DNA from: DASYPQ01 sp046155895
GTDB lineage: Bacteria > Planctomycetota > UBA1135 > GCA-002686595
Direction: 5' to 3'
DNA: 64,000 nt
Assembly: GCA_046155895.1 (NCBI GenBank)
Contig: JBJXFB010000012.1
Location: 1 to 64,000, forward strand
The notes below the pieces were generated by a model. The model was given only the letters and a program-made list of their open reading frames with translations. It did no database searches and was not told the DNA's origin. A program made the translations under genes and the position numbers. Shown here piece after piece: positions 60,056 through 64,000 of the stretch. Numbering within the stretch: position 1 is the first letter of the stretch; each line of letters starts with the position of its first letter.

Positions 60056-61429
60056 ATGAGCATGCTTGCACTCTTTCTCGCTCTGGGTGCGTCCGCCGAC
60101 CCGACACCTCTTCCTCCCGCGGGCGGCATCCTCGCCATCCGCGTGGGCCGAGCCGAGACCGCCACGAAGGGTGTGATCGAGAACGCCGTCATCCTCGTCG
60201 AGGGCGGCAGGATCGTGACGATCGGCGAAGACCTCCCCGTCGAGCGCGGCATCCCGATCCTCGACAAGCCGAAGTGGGTCGTCATCCCGGGCCTGGTCGA
60301 CGCCTACTCCAGGCTCGGGCTCGACGGCGAAGGCGGCGACGACAACAGCGCCCAGGTCAAGGCTTCCGACGAGATCTATCCCGGAGCGGAGGTCTACGAG
60401 AAGGTCGTCGAGTATGGCGTGACCACGCTCGGGCTCTATCCCGCGGGCAACGGCATCACGGGTCAGGCGGTCGCCATCCGCCCGCGCGGCAAGACTCGAG
60501 AGGAGATGGTGATCCTCGACCCCGCGTACCTGAAAATCATCCTCCGGGCGACCGCTTCCTCGAAGAAGCTCCTGCGCGACGGCTTCAAGAAGGCCGACGA
60601 GTACCGCGAGAAGGAGAAGAAGGCCCGCGAGAAATGGGAGAAGGACCAGGAAAAGAAGAAGAAGTCGCCCGCGAAGAAGGACGAGAAGGCCGACGAGAAG
60701 AAGACCGAGGACAAGAAGGAAGAGAAGAAGGACGGCGACAAGAGCTCCACCGCGCAGGACGACAAGGAAGAGAAGAAGGAGGAGAAGAAGGACGAGAAAT
60801 CCGCCGCGAAGGACGACGTCTTCGTCCCGCCCGTCCCGGATCCGAAAGTCAAGCCCTTCCTCGACCTCCGCTCGGGCGCGCTCCGTGCACTCTTCAGCGT
60901 CTCCGGCGCGGCCGAGTACCTCCACCTGCTCGACGCACTCGACGACGAGAAGATCGAATTCGACCTGAGGATCCCGCTGTCCCGCGAGTCCGACATCTTC
61001 TACATCGCGGACAAGAAGACCTACGACCTCGACGTCGACGGGATCGGCGACCGGAAGTGCCGGGTCGTGCTCGAGCCCCTGCTGACCTTCCATCCCGGGA
61101 CGATGCGGCAGCGGAATCTGCCGATGGAGCTCTCGCGCGCGGGCGCCAAGGTGGTCTTCGTGCCTCGCGACGACGATCTCTCGAGATACAAGAGCTGGCT
61201 CTCGGACGTCGGCGAGCTGGTCGGGGCCGGCCTCGATCGGGAGACCGCCTTGCGCGCGCTGACCTCGGAAGCCGCGGCGCTGCTCGGCGTCGGTGATCGT
61301 CTCGGCAGCCTCGAGAAGGGCAAGGACGCCAACCTCGTGTTCCTTTCGGGCGATCCCTTCGAGCCCGCCACCAGGATCCAGGCCGTGATGCTCGACGGCC
61401 GCTTCGTGTTCGGCGAGGTGAACCTGTGA
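60056..61429 (+). CDS. Exported amidohydrolase-fold protein, array member 8 (metal ligands lost)
   Basis: The 457-residue product starts at ATG 60056, preceded by AGGAGA. Signal at residues 1-15 (MLALFLALGASA). The HxH site is VIPGLVDAYSRLGLDG and the final Asp region VVFVPRDDDLSRY is altered, so the metal site is lost. The barrel is interrupted at about residues 180-260 by a very Lys/Glu/Asp-rich segment. The C-terminal LGVGDRLGSLEKGKDANLVFLSGDPFEPATR is typical of the fold. It overlaps the next gene by GTGA. Confidence 0.85.
   Translation: MSMLALFLALGASADPTPLPPAGGILAIRVGRAETATKGVIENAVILVEGGRIVTIGEDLPVERGIPILDKPKWVVIPGLVDAYSRLGLDGEGGDDNSAQVKASDEIYPGAEVYEKVVEYGVTTLGLYPAGNGITGQAVAIRPRGKTREEMVILDPAYLKIILRATASSKKLLRDGFKKADEYREKEKKAREKWEKDQEKKKKSPAKKDEKADEKKTEDKKEEKKDGDKSSTAQDDKEEKKEEKKDEKSAAKDDVFVPPVPDPKVKPFLDLRSGALRALFSVSGAAEYLHLLDALDDEKIEFDLRIPLSRESDIFYIADKKTYDLDVDGIGDRKCRVVLEPLLTFHPGTMRQRNLPMELSRAGAKVVFVPRDDDLSRYKSWLSDVGELVGAGLDRETALRALTSEAAALLGVGDRLGSLEKGKDANLVFLSGDPFEPATRIQAVMLDGRFVFGEVNL
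60598..60815 (+). repeat. Low-complexity Lys/Glu/Asp coding tract in array member 8
   Basis: A dense series of AAG, GAG and GAC codons inside the CDS encodes a charged helical or disordered insertion. It has near-repeats such as EKKEEKKDEK and is in the same barrel position as the shorter insertions of members 1, 4, 5 and 9. Confidence 0.75.
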
Positions 61430-62955
61430 ATCGACTCGTGCAGGACTCCCTCCGGCGCCTTCTGGCTCTGGCGACGTGCGCGGCGATGTCCGCGATGCTC
61501 GGCGCTCCCTCTTTCGCCGCTCCCTGGCAGGAAAGCGGCTCCACGGAAGGGGGTTCCGGCGAGGAAGCCGGTGCCGCGGACGAGGAGGAAGAAGACAAGG
61601 ACGCCGTCGAGCGCTGGTTCGCGCTGCTGAACGGCGAAGTCCACACGGGGACCGGAGCGGTCCTGCGGGGCGCGACCATCCTCGCCCGGAACGGGAAGAT
61701 CACCGAGATCGGCTTCGACGTCTTCGTCCCGGCCGAAGCGAAGACTCTCGACGTCCGCGGGATGCGCGTCTACCCCGGGATCGTCGCCGTGTCGTCCCAG
61801 GGCCTGCTCGGGAGCTCCTCGAGCGATCTCGAGGACACGATCGATCCGTTCAACTCGAGGATGACGCTCGGGCTGGCCGCCGGGATCACGTCGACGGGGC
61901 TCTCGAGCAGCGCCGCGAAGCTCAAGCGCTTCTCCGTCGATGGCGTGCTCCTGCGCGACAAGATCTACACGTCGCTCTCCTGGAGCAACCGCAATCCCTC
62001 CGGCAAGCGCAGCCTGCGCGAGAAGCTCGCGGGTGCGTCGGCTTACCTCCGCAAGTACCGGGCGTGGGAGGAGAAGGTCAAGGAGGACAAGGAGCTCAAG
62101 GAGCCCTCGAAGAAGGGCGTCGACACGGCGGTCCTCTCCGTCCTGAAGGGCGAGACGACCGCCAAGTTCGTCGCGAACGACCGCGACGATCTGCTGGGCA
62201 TCGCGCAGATCGCGAGGGAGTACGGTTTCCGTCCCGTGATCCAGGGATGCATCGAGGGTTGGACCGTCGCCGACGAGCTCGGCCGCGCGGGGGCCTTCGC
62301 GATCGTCACGCCGCGGGATCGCCGAGCGAAGGACGAGCAGTTGACGAGCGCCGGCGGATCGAGCATCGAGAACGCCGCGATCCTGCATCGCTCCGGAGTC
62401 CAGGTCGCCGTGACCCCGGCCACGGAGAGCGTGGACCTGGGCGGGATCGTGGGCCGCGACATCCAGGCGATCACGATCGAGGCCGGGTTCGCCATCCGGG
62501 GCGGGCTGCCCGAGGATGCGGCGCTGGCCTCGATCACCACGGTCCCGGCTCGAATCCTGGGCGTCAGCCACCGCGTGGGAACGCTGGAAGTCGGGAAGGA
62601 TTGCGACGCGATCGTCACCGACGGCGATCTCCTGCATTACCGCACCTTCGTCCAGTACGCGGTCGTCGACGGCAAGCTCGCCTACGACAAGGAAAAGGAG
62701 CTCTTCTTCGCGCACATCCGGCCCCGGCCGGCGCCGCCCGAGGCCGAGAAGAAGCTCGACAAGGGCGAGACCGCCGAGGAGGCGAAGCCCGCCCAAGCCG
62801 AAGAGGATCCGAAGGACGCGGAGAAGGAGAAGGACGAGTCCGCGAACGGCAAGGACGAGAAGAAGGAAGAGGACAAGGAGAAAGAGAAGGACGAGAAGGT
62901 GGGCGACGAGAACGGTGAGCAGGACGCAGAGGAGCCTCCGGACGATGGGAGCTAG
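61426..62955 (+). CDS. Exported amidohydrolase-fold protein, array member 9 (metal ligands lost), acidic-basic tail
   Basis: The 509-residue product starts at a GTG overlapping the member 8 stop. A signal (LALATCAAMSAMLGAPSFA) is followed by an acidic linker (EGGSGEEAGAADEEEEDKD). HxH reads GIVAVSSQGLLGSSS, and the end AVTPATESVDLGG lacks the Asp. The charged insertion (YRAWEEKVKEDKELKEPSKKG, partial) is short here, but the tail after about residue 430 is a long Lys/Glu/Asp-rich sequence. The end overlaps the SGNH gene by 11 bp. Confidence 0.85.
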   Translation: MNRLVQDSLRRLLALATCAAMSAMLGAPSFAAPWQESGSTEGGSGEEAGAADEEEEDKDAVERWFALLNGEVHTGTGAVLRGATILARNGKITEIGFDVFVPAEAKTLDVRGMRVYPGIVAVSSQGLLGSSSSDLEDTIDPFNSRMTLGLAAGITSTGLSSSAAKLKRFSVDGVLLRDKIYTSLSWSNRNPSGKRSLREKLAGASAYLRKYRAWEEKVKEDKELKEPSKKGVDTAVLSVLKGETTAKFVANDRDDLLGIAQIAREYGFRPVIQGCIEGWTVADELGRAGAFAIVTPRDRRAKDEQLTSAGGSSIENAAILHRSGVQVAVTPATESVDLGGIVGRDIQAITIEAGFAIRGGLPEDAALASITTVPARILGVSHRVGTLEVGKDCDAIVTDGDLLHYRTFVQYAVVDGKLAYDKEKELFFAHIRPRPAPPEAEKKLDKGETAEEAKPAQAEEDPKDAEKEKDESANGKDEKKEEDKEKEKDEKVGDENGEQDAEEPPDDGS

Positions 62956-64000
62956 CGGGGACGAGACCGCTTCGCGGGCCCGTCCATCTCCGGCTCCCCA
63001 GGCAGCGAAGCTCACCGCGCTCCTCCTCGGAGTGGGAATCGCCTGCATCGTCGGCTGGATCTTCTACCGGCGCTCCGGGAACACGACCAACGTCGTCCTG
63101 CAGCACTCGAACTCGCCGCTCGCGGCGATCTACGCCGAGCGTCCGCAGTTCGCCGCGGCATGGAAGCCGGATGACGCTCCTCCCGGACGTCGGCACCTGA
63201 TCCGTTTCCCGATCCCCGAGCGCGTCGCGCGCGAGCTCTTCCCCATCAACGTCCGCGAGCAGCCGTGGGACGAGCTCTCGTACCTCCGCCACATCCCCTT
63301 GCGGAACGACCCGATCTTCATGAAGGAGGTCCCGAAGGGCGTCTGGGCCATGAAGACGAACTCGCTCGGCCTGCGCGAGGACGCCGAGCCGCTCGCGGAG
63401 AAACCGGACCTCCGCATCCTCGTCACGGGGGATTCCCACACCGACGGCGTGTGCGAGAACGACGCGTCGTTTCCTCACGTCCTCCAGCGGGAGCTGGCGC
63501 GAATGCACCCCGGGAAGAGCATCGAGGCTCTCAACGCAGGGAAGGGCAGCTTCAACTTCTACAACTACCTCGGGCAGCTCGAGAAGTTCCTCTTCCTCGA
63601 TCCCGACGCCTTCGTGGTGGCCGTGTATGGACCGAACGACTTCGCCGAGGTCCTCCCGCCCTACCACTACTTCGAGGGCACGCCGCGCCAGCCCGGCGCG
63701 GCCAGGTACTGGCCCCTCGTCGAGAAGGCGCTCGCGATCGACAAGTCGTGGCTCGCCCAGGACGGGCTCTCCCTGAAGTACTTCCAGCAGCACCCCGACG
63801 AGGTGGCTGTCGCTCTTCGCGCGGCGAAGGAAGCCGCGATGGACATCCAGGAGCTGTGCGAGGCGCGCGGCATCCAGCCCGTCTTCGTCTACCTGCCAGG
63901 CATGCTCGATACGTACCGCCGGAGCGGGCGCACGGATCCGGATCTCCAAGGGCTCGCGGAGCGCCTGTACGAAGCGATCGAGCTCTCCCCCGAGGACGCT
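62945..64000 (+). CDS. Membrane-anchored SGNH hydrolase (cut at the window edge)
   Basis: An open frame from the ATG at 62945 runs to the right edge without a stop (352 codons seen). An N-terminal polar stretch is followed by one transmembrane helix (about 22-41, LTALLLGVGIACIVGWIF). The SGNH-fold domain starts near residue 155 with RILVTGDSHTDGV (block I), LNAGKGSFNFY (Gly block), and VAVYGPNDFAEV (block III Asn-Asp). The catalytic Asp-x-x-His should lie beyond the edge. It overlaps array member 9 by 11 bp, so it is likely co-transcribed. It resembles the SGNH part of the protein at 22266-23816. Confidence 0.75.
   Translation, partial: MGASGDETASRARPSPAPQAAKLTALLLGVGIACIVGWIFYRRSGNTTNVVLQHSNSPLAAIYAERPQFAAAWKPDDAPPGRRHLIRFPIPERVARELFPINVREQPWDELSYLRHIPLRNDPIFMKEVPKGVWAMKTNSLGLREDAEPLAEKPDLRILVTGDSHTDGVCENDASFPHVLQRELARMHPGKSIEALNAGKGSFNFYNYLGQLEKFLFLDPDAFVVAVYGPNDFAEVLPPYHYFEGTPRQPGAARYWPLVEKALAIDKSWLAQDGLSLKYFQQHPDEVAVALRAAKEAAMDIQELCEARGIQPVFVYLPGMLDTYRRSGRTDPDLQGLAERLYEAIELSPEDA

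Noticed and set aside
49860..62940. Repetitive GAG/AAG-rich DNA as a CRISPR or tandem-repeat locus
   Set aside because: The repeats are irregular, have no spacers, and lie in frame in expressed-looking genes as Lys/Glu-rich protein segments.
1..64000. Mobile elements, integrases, phage genes or attachment sites
   Set aside because: No transposase, integrase or phage motif was seen, and the tRNA has no direct repeat or integrase gene next to it.

Overview
The window is about 64 kb of very GC-rich (roughly 68 %), gene-dense bacterial chromosome. No transposases, phage genes, CRISPR arrays or rRNA genes are visible. Gene style suggests Planctomycetota or a similar Gram-negative phylum: ECF sigma factors with fused extracytoplasmic domains, many exported proteins with carboxypeptidase-regulatory-like domains, large arrays of secreted amidohydrolase-fold proteins, many lipoproteins, and ATGA/GTGA stop-start overlaps in operons. 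This is an inference from gene content; Acidobacteriota or Myxococcota remain possible.

Region 1 (1-11.4 kb): a DUF3106-like exported protein, the tRNA 2-selenouridine synthase MnmH, cell-surface glycosylation genes (a GT2 enzyme, a three-gene minus-strand operon GT9 / radical SAM / GT39-like, and a GT4 enzyme), PurF of the Fe-S type, and an AlkD-like DNA repair protein. A tRNA-Arg(CCG) lies at 11.9 kb on the minus strand. Region 2 (12-21 kb): an exported protein with calcium-binding-type repeats behind a sigma70-like promoter; an ECF sigma / anti-sigma / RseB-like lipoprotein operon with a possible autoregulatory promoter; and a minus-strand operon HAD hydrolase - MoxR - nitrilase - NadE, in which glutaminase-like and synthetase halves of NAD synthetase appear as two overlapping genes.

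Region 3 (21-32 kb): small paralogous proteins, methyltransferases (one a predicted lipoprotein), an SGNH/AlgX-like membrane protein, an MltA-like lytic transglycosylase, and a five-gene arsenic operon (arsR-arsM-aquaporin-arsC-peroxiredoxin) with a clear operator/promoter. A divergent, long transketolase and a DUF2007 protein follow on the minus strand. Region 4 (32-43 kb): a single polypeptide joining an ECF sigma factor, a transmembrane helix and a large carboxypeptidase-regulatory-like ectodomain, followed by two tandem paralogs that keep the helix and ectodomain but not the sigma part; then a giant ABC permease / M1-aminopeptidase fusion with its ATPase. Region 5 (43-48.9 kb): lipoproteins and a nucleoside-salvage operon (deoB, deoA/pdp, purine nucleoside phosphorylase).

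Region 6 (49.2-63 kb): nine consecutive exported amidohydrolase-fold genes (ten domains), ending in an SGNH hydrolase gene cut by the window edge. By motif reading only two of the ten domains keep the full set of metal ligands (57.4-60.0 kb). The others lack one or more of the HxH / terminal Asp residues, and several carry long Lys/Glu-rich insertions. This array, and the sigma-helix-ectodomain family in region 4, are the best candidates for undescribed systems. Functions are inferred from motifs read by eye; no database search was possible.
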